A stretch of 64,000 bases of DNA from Wenyingzhuangia aestuarii (GTDB taxonomy: Bacteria > Bacteroidota > Bacteroidia > Flavobacteriales > Flavobacteriaceae): positions 61,214 to 125,213 of the forward strand of contig NZ_JAATJG010000013.1 in the NCBI RefSeq assembly GCF_011927765.1, read 5' to 3'. The notes under the pieces are model-generated. The model worked only from the letters and a program-made list of their open reading frames with translations, ran no database searches and was not told the origin of the DNA. Each line of letters opens with the position of its first letter. Position 1 is the stretch's first letter. Shown here piece after piece: positions 35,021 to 46,273 of this stretch. The position numbers were made by a program, and so were the translations under genes.

Positions 35021-38000
35021 TTATGATAGCTTATTTTCTTCTTCTACTTTTTGAGCATATTTACTAGGAGAAACATTGTATTTTTCTTTAAACTTTGTAG
35101 AAAAATGAGTTCTACTTTTAAAACCAGTCATAAAAAACACCTCTGTTACCGATAGTTTTTCTTGCGTTAAAAGTTCGCTAGCTCTTTTTAAACGATAATT
35201 AATAATTAACTCTAAAGGAGTTTGATTGGTTAATGTTTTTACTTTTTGATAAAAAGCAGACTTACTTAAACACAAATCTGAAGCTAAGTCTTTTAAATCA
35301 AAATCTTTATTGTCTAAGTTTTCATCAATTACGCTATAAAACTTTTCTAAAAAGGCATTATCATTTCTACTGTTTTTATTGTCTTTGGTTAGTGGAATAC
35401 CAATTTTAAACCGTTCTCTTAATTGTTTTCTATTGTTTAATAAAGCTTGTAATGTAGTGGTTAATTGCTCTAAATTAAATGGTTTTTTAATATAAGCATC
35501 GGCTCCATCTCTAATACCTTGTAAATGATCTGTTAGGTTTGTTAATGCCGTTAGCAATACAATTGGAATATGACTTGTTTTTAAATCTGATTTGATTTTT
35601 ATACACAAATCCAATCCATTCATTTCTGGCATTTGTACATCACTAATTACCAAATCTGGCCATTCTTCGTCAAAAGCATCGTAACATTCTTTACCGTTTC
35701 TAAAACTTTTAACTTTAAAAAATTGAGATAAAAATCGTGTAATGTAATTTCTCATTTCATCATTATCCTCTGCATAAAAAACAAGAGAATCTTTAAATTC
35801 TGGAGATACTTCTATTTTAGACCATTCCTCATTATTCATAATATTTTGTACAGAAACTTCTTTTTCTTTAGGTAAAACTATTTCTTCTGTCAATAAAACA
35901 TCTCCTTCTTCTTGCTCTTTTACGATTGGAAGTTTTACAATAAACTTAGATCCTTTTCCTAGTTCACTTTCTACATTAATATATCCATAATGCATTTCTA
36001 CTAATCTTTTAGAAAATGCCAAACCAATACCAGATCCCCCAATATGTTCGTTGTTGGGTAAGTGAGATTGATAAAATCTTTCAAACACATGTGCTAGGTC
36101 TATAGGATCAATTCCTCTTCCACTATCTTCAAAAGTGAGGATTAAATCTTTTTCATCGCAATGGTAAGAAACTTTTATCTGATCGTTTTGACTGGTATAT
36201 TTAAAAGCATTATTTAATAAGTTATTAACTATTTTTTCCAATTTATTTTTGTCTGCAGATACAATAATAGGGCTTTCATCAACAATTAATTTTAGTTCCT
36301 TTTTATCACTGTAAGCTATGTACATAAAATCATTTACTACTTCGTTTATAAACGAGTTAAACTCAAATCGTTCATAAGTCATTTTTAACATATTAGCATC
36401 TGATCTTCTAAAATCTTGTACTTGTTCTAAGAGTTCGTGTATTTTTTTAGACTGACGTAATACAATGCTTAATTTTTCTCCAATGTCTGGGTTGCCTTTA
36501 AACCTTTCATACAAATTGTGAATAGGGCTAGATATTAAGGTTAGCGGAGTTTTAATTTCATGAGAAATATTTGCAAAAAACCTCAGCTTAGCTTCGTTTA
36601 CATCTTTTTCATTGTCTTTTTCTAATTGTTCTATTTCTATTTTATGGTTTAATATATATATTTTTAGAACAGTTCTATTAATTAAATATCCAATTGCAAT
36701 TAGTAACATTACATAAATTCCGTAAGCCCAAGGAGTTTTCCAAATGGGTGGATGGATGGTAATTTTAATTATTTTTGGAGTTCCCCACTCTCCTAAAGAA
36801 TTAGAAGTAGCTACATTTAATTGATATTCTCCTGGTTGTAAACCACTATATGTAATTGTATTTTTATCGGATGCAACCTCAACCCATTCTTTATTTATAG
36901 GTTTTAATTTGTATTTTATTAAGTGATTTTCTGGATTTGAATAGTGCAAACTAACAATATCTAAAGAAAAAACATTTTCATTATGTTTTAAGTTTATCTC
37001 TTTTATTTGCCCTATAGATATTGGAAAAATAACTCTATTTGCAATGGTATCACCAACACTAATTTCTTTATTAAAAATTTTAAAATTCTCAAATTCAATT
37101 TTAGGAATACTCTCTTTTTCTAATACATCTTTTGGATTAAAATAACACAAACCTTTTTGTCCTGTTAATACAAAATTTCCGTTTTTTAATTTTTTAGAAC
37201 CATAGTAAAAGTCTTCAAAAGGCAATCCGTCTGATTTACCATACTTGGTTACTTTTAGTGTATTTGTATTTATTTTGTTTAATCCAATGTTTGTGGCAGC
37301 CCATAAGTTAGAATCCCCATGATTTAGTATGCTTTTTACCACATTATTAGACAATCCATTTTCTTCTGTAAAAGGAATAAATTTGGGATACCCTTCACTA
37401 TTATCTATTCTACACACCCCACCTCCTTCTGTTCCTATCCATAATTGATTATTAGGCAAACGTAAAACAGCAGTTACAAAGTAACTTGGTAACGAAAACT
37501 CATCATCTTCATTTGGAATAAATTGTTCTACTTCTACGTTTTGTAAAGAAATAGCGTTTCTTTTTTTAATTCTATACAGTCCTTTGTGATCAGTGGCCAC
37601 CCACATAAAATTGTTGATAGGATCTGGGTAAATACCTCTAATTCCTGATATTTTTTTCTTGGTAAAGAATAAGTGATTATTTAGTGATTCTGACTTTAAA
37701 ATATTATTGTTTTCATCTATAGTTATTCTATAAAGTCCACCAAAAGATCCAATCCATATTTTACGTATCTGGTTGGTTTCTTCGGTAATACAACGTATTT
37801 TATATATTCCCTTAGAAGCATCTTCTTCATTTAACTTAATTATTTCTTTTTCTAATGTTTTAGAAGATAATCTAAAAAAATTATCCTTTCGGCTGTTTAC
37901 CCAATAATCTCCCTTAGAATCTTTATATATATAATCTGAATTTTTTAATTCCTTTAAGGGTAAATTTTTAAAATCTCTTGTTGCTAAGTTATATATAGCA

Positions 38001-39121
38001 ACATCATTAAAACCTCTAGATACAAATATTTTAGAACTATCTATTTCTTCTATATTGTAAACCTTATTTTCCTTTTTACCCATATTACATTTTACAAAAA
38101 CATTTTCTTTGGTATTAAATTTATAAACTCCCGAATTAAAAGTAGCATACCAACAACTATTCTGAGAGGTAGCTAAAATATCACTAGAAGTTAATACGCT
38201 TTTAGCTGTATTAAATTTTTCTATTTTGTAGGTGTTTCCTTTAAAAAAAGCATCCGTGTTTTTTATGTAAATTAATCCAGATCGTTGGGTACCTAGCCAT
38301 AAACTTCCCTCAGTATCCATATTCATTTTAGTAAACCTAGCCTCTTTTAAATACGTTTTTTTATTAGTAAAAGAGATCAATTCACCAAATGTATCTATCG
38401 ACAGTAAATGAATACCACTATAGTTTGCTGCCAACAAGTTTTCATCATCTATTTTTAATAAAGAATAAGTTACTCTTAACTGTTTTTTTAGATGATGTTG
38501 GTATTGTTTTGTTTTTAAATTAAAGGTAAGTAAGCCAATATTTGTAGCAATTAAAATATAAGATTTGTTTAATTGAATTGCATCATTAACTTTTATAGTT
38601 TCATTTATGTTAAGAGCTCTATTGATACTATATTCTCCTAAGTACTGATAATCATCTGAGAAAATTTGAATTCCTTTATTCTCCAAAACAGCATAAATTA
38701 AATGATCACTTTTACTAATGATAATTTTTTTAACTACTTTTTCTCTGTAAGAATTTTCTACAACATTTTTTAATTTAATAAATTTCTGAGAAGCGCTTTG
38801 GTACACAGTAACTCCCCTGTCTGTACCTATCCAAATAGTTCCATTTTTATCTTCGGCTAATGAACGAACTCTATTGCTACTTAGAATTACTTTTTTATTA
38901 GTGTTTTTATATGTTTTTATTTTATACCCATCATATCTATTAATACCCGAATAAGTACCAAACCACATAAAGCCTTTAGAATCTTCTAATATAGAGGTAA
39001 CTCCATTGTGAGACAACCCATTGGAAATTGATAGCTTTTTATGATTGTAAAAGATATTTTCTTGCGCATTTGTAGAATAAAAAGAACTTAAAAAAAAGAA
39101 AAGGTATATATATTTTAACAT
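35021..39121 (-). CDS. Hybrid two-component system regulator of the locus
   Basis: A 1366-residue one-protein sensor-regulator. Order: signal peptide (1-19), periplasmic two-component-type propeller repeats (about 30-700), Y_Y_Y domain (735-790), one membrane helix (799-821), histidine kinase with NISHEIKTP (H854) and ATPase boxes (NNAFKYTS, GGSGIGLAF), receiver domain (1112-1232, phosphorylated D1161, K1213) and AraC-type DNA-binding domain (1257-1360). Such proteins bind an oligosaccharide directly in the periplasm and activate their locus. It lies immediately after the SusC/D genes. The recurring ATGT-N7-AGT sites are good candidates for its targets, though this is inferred only from position. 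Confidence 0.95.
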   Translation of the reverse strand: MLKYIYLFFFLSSFYSTNAQENIFYNHKKLSISNGLSHNGVTSILEDSKGFMWFGTYSGINRYDGYKIKTYKNTNKKVILSSNRVRSLAEDKNGTIWIGTDRGVTVYQSASQKFIKLKNVVENSYREKVVKKIIISKSDHLIYAVLENKGIQIFSDDYQYLGEYSINRALNINETIKVNDAIQLNKSYILIATNIGLLTFNLKTKQYQHHLKKQLRVTYSLLKIDDENLLAANYSGIHLLSIDTFGELISFTNKKTYLKEARFTKMNMDTEGSLWLGTQRSGLIYIKNTDAFFKGNTYKIEKFNTAKSVLTSSDILATSQNSCWYATFNSGVYKFNTKENVFVKCNMGKKENKVYNIEEIDSSKIFVSRGFNDVAIYNLATRDFKNLPLKELKNSDYIYKDSKGDYWVNSRKDNFFRLSSKTLEKEIIKLNEEDASKGIYKIRCITEETNQIRKIWIGSFGGLYRITIDENNNILKSESLNNHLFFTKKKISGIRGIYPDPINNFMWVATDHKGLYRIKKRNAISLQNVEVEQFIPNEDDEFSLPSYFVTAVLRLPNNQLWIGTEGGGVCRIDNSEGYPKFIPFTEENGLSNNVVKSILNHGDSNLWAATNIGLNKINTNTLKVTKYGKSDGLPFEDFYYGSKKLKNGNFVLTGQKGLCYFNPKDVLEKESIPKIEFENFKIFNKEISVGDTIANRVIFPISIGQIKEINLKHNENVFSLDIVSLHYSNPENHLIKYKLKPINKEWVEVASDKNTITYSGLQPGEYQLNVATSNSLGEWGTPKIIKITIHPPIWKTPWAYGIYVMLLIAIGYLINRTVLKIYILNHKIEIEQLEKDNEKDVNEAKLRFFANISHEIKTPLTLISSPIHNLYERFKGNPDIGEKLSIVLRQSKKIHELLEQVQDFRRSDANMLKMTYERFEFNSFINEVVNDFMYIAYSDKKELKLIVDESPIIVSADKNKLEKIVNNLLNNAFKYTSQNDQIKVSYHCDEKDLILTFEDSGRGIDPIDLAHVFERFYQSHLPNNEHIGGSGIGLAFSKRLVEMHYGYINVESELGKGSKFIVKLPIVKEQEEGDVLLTEEIVLPKEKEVSVQNIMNNEEWSKIEVSPEFKDSLVFYAEDNDEMRNYITRFLSQFFKVKSFRNGKECYDAFDEEWPDLVISDVQMPEMNGLDLCIKIKSDLKTSHIPIVLLTALTNLTDHLQGIRDGADAYIKKPFNLEQLTTTLQALLNNRKQLRERFKIGIPLTKDNKNSRNDNAFLEKFYSVIDENLDNKDFDLKDLASDLCLSKSAFYQKVKTLTNQTPLELIINYRLKRASELLTQEKLSVTEVFFMTGFKSRTHFSTKFKEKYNVSPSKYAQKVEEENKLS

Positions 39122-39226
39122 ATGTTTTAAATAGAGTTAAATATTACTTATGATAAGCTTGTAAACTAAAATAACAAAAACAAACTCATTAAAATTTTTG
39201 AAACCAATAATAAATGAGTTTTAAAA

Positions 39227-39266
39227 AGTATAACCTCATCCAAATAAAATTGAATGAGGTTATACT
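39227..39266 (-). terminator. Terminator of the SusC/SusD operon
   Basis: AGTATAACCTCAT and ATGAGGTTATACT form a perfect 13-bp stem followed by TTTTTAAAA on the minus strand, 15 bp after the binding-lipoprotein stop. It isolates the transport genes from the regulator gene. Confidence 0.8.
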
Positions 39267-39281
39267 ATCTATATAAAATTA

Positions 39282-40934
39282 CTAGGGTCTATCTAGCCAC
39301 TCTATATTTACATCATCTACAAAGAACAGTGCATCATTTGATGATGATTTTTTAAGAATTTCAAACGTAAATCCTGTAGTGGATGATAATACTGGGAATG
39401 CTTTATCATTTACCCAAGAAATGGTATGCCATTCTCCTGTAGACAAACCAAATACATCGTCAAATTCTACAGTAAGTTTTCCAAGCTTTAAATTAACACT
39501 TTTTATGGTAGTATCTTCTCCTAAACTATTTTTCTCTAACTTTATTTTAAAACTTACTTTATATACAGGAAACTCTGTTCCTGGAACATCAAATTCAGAC
39601 AGAATTTTATCACTAATTGCAGAAAAAGTTTTTCCTTTTCCTCCACCTACATCATTAGATTCAAATCTTAAACTTTGTCCTAAATCTGTTTCTTCAAAAC
39701 CTACAAAAAATTTACTTTTATTTGGTATGGTCCATGCGCTTGGATTTTCAAAACTAAACACTTCGTTACTGTAACTTAAAGTCTTTTTAACTGTACTTAA
39801 ATTGCTAAAAGCTTTTAAGGTTCTTCCATAAACGTCTGTTATAATAGATTCATCAGCTCCAGGATTGTAAGAAATAGTAATAACATCATCCGCGTATATA
39901 GGCTCTCCTAATTCAAGAACAATTCCTGTTCCTTCTTTAGATAACTTTGCAGCAGCAATAACCATATCTCTATGAACTCCCTTAGCACTGTTATTTAACG
40001 AAACTGTAAAATTTGCTATTGTTGCAGTAAAATTCTCATTCTCTATTTTTCCATTTAATCCAAATTCTATAATAGAAGAAGCATCAATATTAATAGCTGT
40101 ATTAATCGCTAATGGTTTGGTTGGTGTAATTACATTAATTTTTGCAGGAACCATAATGCTATCACTTACTTCTAACAAGCCTGTAAGATCTCTTTCTATT
40201 TTTAATTTAAATCCCGAAAAACTTTCAATTTCTGCAAAACTTACAATTGCTTCTTTTTCTTGAACTGTTGAGGGACTTGCACCCGTAAGCTCCCAAATAG
40301 ATTTTGTGGGTCTACCTATAGAAATGTCTTTAAAAGTAACAGGCTCTCCTGCTTCTACCTCTATAGTTGGCCAAGTACTTTCATCAGAAATAGATATTGT
40401 AGATAAATCTGTTTCTACCTCATTATAAACAATAGCTGCTTGTGGTTTTATATCCTGATAAACATCTATTTTAAAGGTGTCTTCGTACAGCCAACTTCCA
40501 TTTTTTTCTACCGAAAAAACTGCGGGTGTATTAAATACATTTTTAACAAAACGATCAAATGTATTGATTAATTTTACTTGATGTATTCCAGGTTTTGTAA
40601 ATAGAACATTGGCTTTGTAGTTCGTGTTTTTAGTCCCTAACTCTTTATCTATAAATTTGCTATAATCTTCGGCCTCTATACTAAACTTAGACTTTAAGAA
40701 TACAGTACCTTCTTCTTGTATTTTCCATTCATGCGATAAAGGTTCAATAGAAAAATCGACAAAAGAAATGTAATCATTAATACTAATATTTCTTTCCCTT
40801 GTTTGTTCTATATCCGATAACACCCACTTTACGCCTTTAAAATCATTAGGTTGTGTTAATTCTTCTTCTTTTTGACATCCAACACCTATTGCCATAAACA
40901 CAATTAATGTTATTATATATTTTAATAGTTTCAT
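39282..40934 (-). CDS. Surface glycan-binding lipoprotein (SusE/F-position)
   Basis: With the ATG that opens a lipoprotein signal (MKLLKYIITL, lipobox C20 in IGVGCQKE) the protein has 550 residues; an earlier ATG would overlap the SusD gene. The N-terminal half has PKD-like beta domains (EVEAGEPVTFKDIS near 200). The C-terminal 170 residues (from FENPSAWTIPN to DALFFVDDVNIEW) look like a carbohydrate-binding jelly roll. As the third gene of the susCD operon it is expected to sit on the cell surface and capture the polysaccharide. The sequence is too divergent for a named family. Confidence 0.75.
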   Translation of the reverse strand: MKLLKYIITLIVFMAIGVGCQKEEELTQPNDFKGVKWVLSDIEQTRERNISINDYISFVDFSIEPLSHEWKIQEEGTVFLKSKFSIEAEDYSKFIDKELGTKNTNYKANVLFTKPGIHQVKLINTFDRFVKNVFNTPAVFSVEKNGSWLYEDTFKIDVYQDIKPQAAIVYNEVETDLSTISISDESTWPTIEVEAGEPVTFKDISIGRPTKSIWELTGASPSTVQEKEAIVSFAEIESFSGFKLKIERDLTGLLEVSDSIMVPAKINVITPTKPLAINTAINIDASSIIEFGLNGKIENENFTATIANFTVSLNNSAKGVHRDMVIAAAKLSKEGTGIVLELGEPIYADDVITISYNPGADESIITDVYGRTLKAFSNLSTVKKTLSYSNEVFSFENPSAWTIPNKSKFFVGFEETDLGQSLRFESNDVGGGKGKTFSAISDKILSEFDVPGTEFPVYKVSFKIKLEKNSLGEDTTIKSVNLKLGKLTVEFDDVFGLSTGEWHTISWVNDKAFPVLSSTTGFTFEILKKSSSNDALFFVDDVNIEWLDRP

Positions 40935-40950
40935 TGTTCGTATATTTTGG

Positions 40951-42759
40951 TTAGTTAACAGCTCCATTTGTTGTTTTTTCGTTTAATGGAATTGGTAAAT
41001 AAGCATGAGCTTTTTTACTGTAATTGGCTGCTGCTTCTGTATATTCATCATCTAGTTCTGTTAAAGGATCAAAATCTGCATCAGCATCAGAAATAATCAT
41101 TGCTGCTTCTACAGTATCAACTACTCCTTCTATATTTTTTCCTGTGTAAACAATCTCTTTGGTACCATAAACTCTAGTTGATAAATCTTGAAATCTTTGT
41201 TGAGTAATTCCCCATCTACGTAAATCTATAGACCTAACAGAGTGTCCTTCTAAACAAGTTTCTAAAGGTTTATCTATATACATTAACTTGTCCATTAAAC
41301 TTGCAGCATCATAAGTTTGATTGTCATAAGTATGCATTCCATCACTAAATTCTGCTGGAGCACCATACAATACCAATCCCCATCTTTCTCTAATCTTATT
41401 AATATGCAACAAGGCTTTGTCTATTTGATTTTTATAGATATAGCATTCAGCTAGCATTAAATGAACCTCAGACAATCTGTTTACAATTACATTTTTTCCT
41501 GAATTAAACTTACCTGAAGGCAGGTCATTTTCACTTGTTAAAATATCGTGATTTGTATATTTCTTAAATACTGAATAGAATTCTTTTGTTTGATTAGTTG
41601 CCAATGTAAAAATTGGTTTGGCTCCTCCATAAAAACTAGAAATTGAATCTTGAGCCAAAGCAATCATCGTAGATGCTCTCCAAGATGTGGTACGATTAAA
41701 GACATTTCCTTCTTCATCTTCTGTTTCATTAATCGGATTTAATGGATCTACGGGTTCTTTACTATACTCATCTATCATCCAATATGCGGGTGTATAATTA
41801 CTATTACCATCTGCATTTGCTTTGGTAGCCCAACTGTTTATCAACTTAAAAACACCTGAACTTCCATCATCAGATAAACCATCAGTAGTATAAGATACTT
41901 CTAATATAGATTCTTTATTAAACTCACCTGCCGTGGTAAACAACAAATCAAAATCTCTTTCTAGTTCATAATCAAAATCATTAATAACACTTTCAAAATT
42001 TTCAATAGCAGCATCAATTTTGGATATATCTTTAATACTCCCTTCTACAACTGCTTCGTACAAATTAGACATTCCTAAGATGGTTAACACTGTTCCTTTG
42101 GTAGGTATTGCTTTATTGGCACCTCTGGTAGTTGCTAAATTTTCTTTAGCATATTCTAAATCTGCTGTATAAAATGCTATTACATCTGCTGATGATGATA
42201 AAGGCACTGCATAATCTGGAAATCCTTTAGGAGATTTATCTCTTATAACCACACTACCATTATTATAACTAGAGTGCAAATAGAAGTAAAACAAGCCTCT
42301 TAAAAAGCGAGCTTGTGCCATTTGAGATTTCCACCTAGCTAAATCAAACACTACAGCTTCTTTGTCTAGTTTAGGCTTTATATTATTTAAAGACTCCATT
42401 ACAATATTGGCTCTTAAAATGGCATCATATAACAATTTCCATTTAGATTCTACAATTGGTGTAGTTTCTGAAAATTGTTTATTGTACCAAGGAAAACCAT
42501 TTGGATTTTGATCTTCATCTCGTCTACCTGGATAAGCTATATCCGATCTAAATGCCTCTGTATCTACATCGTATAAAGAAGCATCTATTAAAGATGAATA
42601 CGTAGCAACTAAAGCTTGTTCTGTACTTTCTAATCCTCTGTTAGAAAAATCTTCAATCGTATCACCTGTATGTGGAGCTATGTCTATATAATCATCACAA
42701 GAATATATAATAGTTACTAATAGGCTTAAATAGGTATATTTTATAAGTTTTTTCATCAC
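40951..42759 (-). CDS. SusD-like glycan-binding outer membrane lipoprotein
   Basis: A 602-residue lipoprotein (lipobox at C21, IIYSCDDYIDI) with the SusD/RagB layout. The N-terminal part contains NRGLESTEQALVATYSSL, tetratricopeptide-like helices follow (WKSQMAQARFLRGLFYFYLH), and the C-terminal half includes HLMLAECYIYKNQIDKALLHINKIRERWG, SVRSIDLRRWG and a final AYLPIPLNEK. It forms the lid of the SusC channel and loads oligosaccharides into it. It follows SusC by 9 bp. This is the only SusC/D pair in the locus. Confidence 0.95.
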   Translation of the reverse strand: MMKKLIKYTYLSLLVTIIYSCDDYIDIAPHTGDTIEDFSNRGLESTEQALVATYSSLIDASLYDVDTEAFRSDIAYPGRRDEDQNPNGFPWYNKQFSETTPIVESKWKLLYDAILRANIVMESLNNIKPKLDKEAVVFDLARWKSQMAQARFLRGLFYFYLHSSYNNGSVVIRDKSPKGFPDYAVPLSSSADVIAFYTADLEYAKENLATTRGANKAIPTKGTVLTILGMSNLYEAVVEGSIKDISKIDAAIENFESVINDFDYELERDFDLLFTTAGEFNKESILEVSYTTDGLSDDGSSGVFKLINSWATKANADGNSNYTPAYWMIDEYSKEPVDPLNPINETEDEEGNVFNRTTSWRASTMIALAQDSISSFYGGAKPIFTLATNQTKEFYSVFKKYTNHDILTSENDLPSGKFNSGKNVIVNRLSEVHLMLAECYIYKNQIDKALLHINKIRERWGLVLYGAPAEFSDGMHTYDNQTYDAASLMDKLMYIDKPLETCLEGHSVRSIDLRRWGITQQRFQDLSTRVYGTKEIVYTGKNIEGVVDTVEAAMIISDADADFDPLTELDDEYTEAAANYSKKAHAYLPIPLNEKTTNGAVN

Positions 42760-42768
42760 TTCTAAATT

Positions 42769-45700
42769 TTAAAAATTAATATTTACCCCTACAGAATATA
42801 GAGAACTTACAGGTTTTCTACCTTCATCTACACCAGCCCTAGATACACTTCCTGATATTTGTGGATTGTAACCTGTATAACCTGTAAAAATTAAAGGATT
42901 TTGAGCTGTAACAAAACAACGGAATCTATTTACTCCAATGGCTTTGATCGTTTTGTCTGGTAAAGAATATCCTAGTGTAATATTGTTTAATCTAACAAAG
43001 CTTCCATCTTCCAACCAAAAATCTGTATTTCCTCTCTGGTTGGGATGTCCTGTTTTATCACTTACATATCTAGGAATATTAGAATTTGTATTTGTAGGGG
43101 TCCACATATAGACTAAATCTTTATGTCTTTGGTTTCTATAAGCACCTAATTTAGTTCCATTAATCACTTCTGTTCCTACAACAGCATGCCATTGCATGGT
43201 TAAATCAAAGTTTTTATAATCAAAAACACTTCTTAATCCTATTTCATAATCTGGTTGTGGACTCCCTGCATACTCTCTATCACTATCATTTATAATTCCA
43301 TCATTATTAGCATCTCTAAATTTTAAATCTCCTAATTCGGGTACAAATCCATCTATAGAAGACACTTTACTTCTATAATTTTCTAATTCTTCTTGTGTTT
43401 TAATAACTCCATCTGTTTTGTGTAAGAAAAAAGCATTTACTTCTTTACCAACAGATATGGTAGAATAATTAGAACTATCTCCGTTAATAACCCCTTGAGA
43501 TCTAGTAATGGTTTCTAAGCCATCAGATATAAATACTACTTTATTCCTGTTTTTAGAAAATGTTCCACTTAAATTCCATTTAAAATCTTTGATTTGATCT
43601 CTATAAGTTACTGCATATTCTACTCCTCTATTTTCCATATCTCCAACATTAAAGTTTAGTTGATTTCTACCTGTTGATGATCCTCCTCCAATAGATGGTG
43701 GTGTTTGTAATGGAAACAACATATCTGTTTTTGTAGTTACATAATAGTCTGTAGTAAAGGTTATTTTGTTCTTAAAGAAACTTAAATCGGTACCTATATT
43801 TAACTGCTTAGTCGTTTCCCATCTAGAAGCTGGGTTTGCATGTGTTCTTAAAGTTCCTCCCTGATAACGATTTCCATTACTATCTGCATAATCACTACCA
43901 TAAGTAACCAATGAATATACACTATCTGGTCTAATTCTATCGCTACCTGTAGTTCCTTGACTTACTCTAATTTTAAAATTATTAACAACAGCGTTTATTG
44001 GCTGCCAAAAATTCTCATCAGACACGTTCCAACCTACAGATACTGATGGAAAAGTTTCCCATCTATTTCCTTCAAAAAATTTAGAAGAACCATCTCTACG
44101 TACACTTACATTTACCAAATACTTTCCTTTATAATCATAAAGTAATCGTCCTATAATACCTACTGTTCTATACTTGTAGTTGTTTGAAGCCGCTGTACCT
44201 GCCCCTGCTGTTACTGACGGATTTCCTGCACCTTCTGAAATTAAAGGCTTCCTTCCGTCCGTAGTAATGTTAAATTCAGATCTACTTACTCTAATAGCTT
44301 CTGCATTGTCTTCTTCTATAGACATTAATGCCAATCCTTGAATTCTGTGGTCTCCAAATTTTTTGTTGTAATTCAATCCACCATCTAACAATAATTTAGA
44401 TTTTTTTGTATTGGTATATTGCAAACTACCTCTACCTCTAGTTTCACCAGCATCTTCTAAATTTCCTAAATCATTAATTGTAAAAACCTGAACTCTTGGA
44501 TTGTAATTTTCTACTTTTAAAATATCTTCTGTATATCCAAAATTTGATACAAATGACAAATCATCTGTAATATTATATTGACTACGCATGTTAAAAGAAC
44601 TTCTGTTTCTTTCTCTTTCCGAAATACTATTTAATCCAGACAAAAGACTAAATACATTTTTTAAAAAAGCTCCGTTATCATTACTTGTAATTACTTCAAA
44701 CTGACCAGGAACAATTGCTGGAGATAAAGCACTGTAGGCTAAAGCATCTCTAAAAATGGATGTACTAGCAGAAATACCTTTTTCGTATTGTATAGACATC
44801 CCTGGAGTAAATGAAAAATGACCTTTGGTTAATTTTGCATTTGCTCTTACATTATATCTTTTAAAATTAGAATTGATTATGTTAGATTCTTGATCTAAAT
44901 ACCCTCCTGTTATATTGTATGATAATTCTTTAGTACCACCAGAAATTCCTAAAGAAAGTGTGGTTGATGGTGCCAAATCATTTTCTACAACATCTACAAT
45001 ATTCGTATTATTTAAAAGACTTGATCTTTCGTAATAATTAAAATTGTCTGATTGATATTCCGAAAGAAAGTAAAGCGTTTCTGGGGCATCCATATATGCA
45101 ATACCTGAGGTAATTTTATTAACTCCTCTAGTAGCATTTAACGAAACTTTTAACGTTCCTTCCTTTGCTTGTTTGGTCGTAATTAATATAACTCCTGCAG
45201 CTCCTCTTGATCCATAAATAGAAGCAGATGCAGCATCTTTTAAAATATCAATAGATTCTATATCATTCGGACTAATTTGTGGATCTCCAAACTGTGGAAC
45301 TCCATCTACAACATACAAAGGCGTATTGTCTCCCTCTGCAGAAGCCAAACCTCTAATTAATATCGTAGCGGCCTCTCCTGGTTCACTAGAAGGTGTAATG
45401 GCAACCCCTGCAACCTGACCTTGTAATGCTACAGATAAATCGGGTGTAATGGTGTTGTTAATTTTATCGGCATTAAGCCTATTTACTGCCCCGGTAAGTT
45501 CTTTTTTCTTTTGAGTACCGTATCCAATTACGATTACCTCTTCTAAATTTTCTAGACTAGAAGACATTCTAACATTTAAGTTTTCTTGACGAACTTTAAT
45601 TGCTTTTTCTTCCATACCTATGTAAGAAAAATTTAATGTTTCTCCAATTTTAGCTTTAATAGTATAATTACCATCAAAATCTGTCACAGTAGCTTTTCCG

Positions 45701-45873
45701 GTTTCTTTTACTACAACAGATAAGCCCGGTATTGGCTCTCCATCTTCGATACTTGTTACAACACCCCTCACTTTTATTTTTTTTTGTGCCTGTACTTCAA
45801 TCGTAAAGCACATTAAAAAGCAACAACATAAAACAAATACAGTTCTCCAGTTTTTTTGATTTTTTAAATTCAT
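42769..45873 (-). CDS. SusC-like TonB-dependent oligosaccharide transporter
   Basis: A 1034-residue outer membrane receptor with signal peptide (1-29), a carboxypeptidase-regulatory-like N-terminal domain (33-105), the TonB box region (LEEVIVIGYGTQKKKELTGAV), a plug with the SusC hallmark LYVVDGVPQFGDPQISPNDI, and a beta-barrel that ends in SLYSVGVNINF. It imports oligosaccharides produced at the surface using TonB energy. It is the first gene of the susCD-lipoprotein operon, behind an unusually long upstream region with a locus motif and an 18-bp palindrome. Confidence 0.96.
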   Translation of the reverse strand: MNLKNQKNWRTVFVLCCCFLMCFTIEVQAQKKIKVRGVVTSIEDGEPIPGLSVVVKETGKATVTDFDGNYTIKAKIGETLNFSYIGMEEKAIKVRQENLNVRMSSSLENLEEVIVIGYGTQKKKELTGAVNRLNADKINNTITPDLSVALQGQVAGVAITPSSEPGEAATILIRGLASAEGDNTPLYVVDGVPQFGDPQISPNDIESIDILKDAASASIYGSRGAAGVILITTKQAKEGTLKVSLNATRGVNKITSGIAYMDAPETLYFLSEYQSDNFNYYERSSLLNNTNIVDVVENDLAPSTTLSLGISGGTKELSYNITGGYLDQESNIINSNFKRYNVRANAKLTKGHFSFTPGMSIQYEKGISASTSIFRDALAYSALSPAIVPGQFEVITSNDNGAFLKNVFSLLSGLNSISERERNRSSFNMRSQYNITDDLSFVSNFGYTEDILKVENYNPRVQVFTINDLGNLEDAGETRGRGSLQYTNTKKSKLLLDGGLNYNKKFGDHRIQGLALMSIEEDNAEAIRVSRSEFNITTDGRKPLISEGAGNPSVTAGAGTAASNNYKYRTVGIIGRLLYDYKGKYLVNVSVRRDGSSKFFEGNRWETFPSVSVGWNVSDENFWQPINAVVNNFKIRVSQGTTGSDRIRPDSVYSLVTYGSDYADSNGNRYQGGTLRTHANPASRWETTKQLNIGTDLSFFKNKITFTTDYYVTTKTDMLFPLQTPPSIGGGSSTGRNQLNFNVGDMENRGVEYAVTYRDQIKDFKWNLSGTFSKNRNKVVFISDGLETITRSQGVINGDSSNYSTISVGKEVNAFFLHKTDGVIKTQEELENYRSKVSSIDGFVPELGDLKFRDANNDGIINDSDREYAGSPQPDYEIGLRSVFDYKNFDLTMQWHAVVGTEVINGTKLGAYRNQRHKDLVYMWTPTNTNSNIPRYVSDKTGHPNQRGNTDFWLEDGSFVRLNNITLGYSLPDKTIKAIGVNRFRCFVTAQNPLIFTGYTGYNPQISGSVSRAGVDEGRKPVSSLYSVGVNINF

Positions 45874-46051
45874 TTAGATTAGTTTAGTTAATTTGGTTTT
45901 TACTTATTTATAAACTTTCGTTTCTAATTTTACAATTTTCACATATTCATTATTATTTAAATTTTAAGTACATAGATCTCTGATTATATTTTCCTTGATA
46001 ATTCTATTTTTTAACTATTATATTTTTAGAATTTAGAGTAACAGCAATTCC

Positions 46052-46069
46052 TTTGTATTGCAATACAAA
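46052..46069. promoter_or_regulatory. 18-bp perfect palindrome in the SusC leader
   Basis: TTTGTATTGCAATACAAA is fully symmetric and stands alone in AT-rich DNA. It could bind a dimeric regulator or fold in the leader RNA. No other copy was seen in the window. Confidence 0.45.
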
Positions 46070-46273
46070 CAGAGAAACATCTTAGCAACACTGCTATTAA
46101 AATAAATTTGTGTTTTTTAGTTTAAACAGTGCTGAAGTGTTTATTGGAAATGTAATTGTTGATAGGAATGTAAAATTGATTTTAAACCTTTAGCATTGAA
46201 CATAGTTTTATTTTTTAATTATGCTCAAATTTTAAATTATTCCTAAAAAAACATGTTTTTTTTAGATTTAATC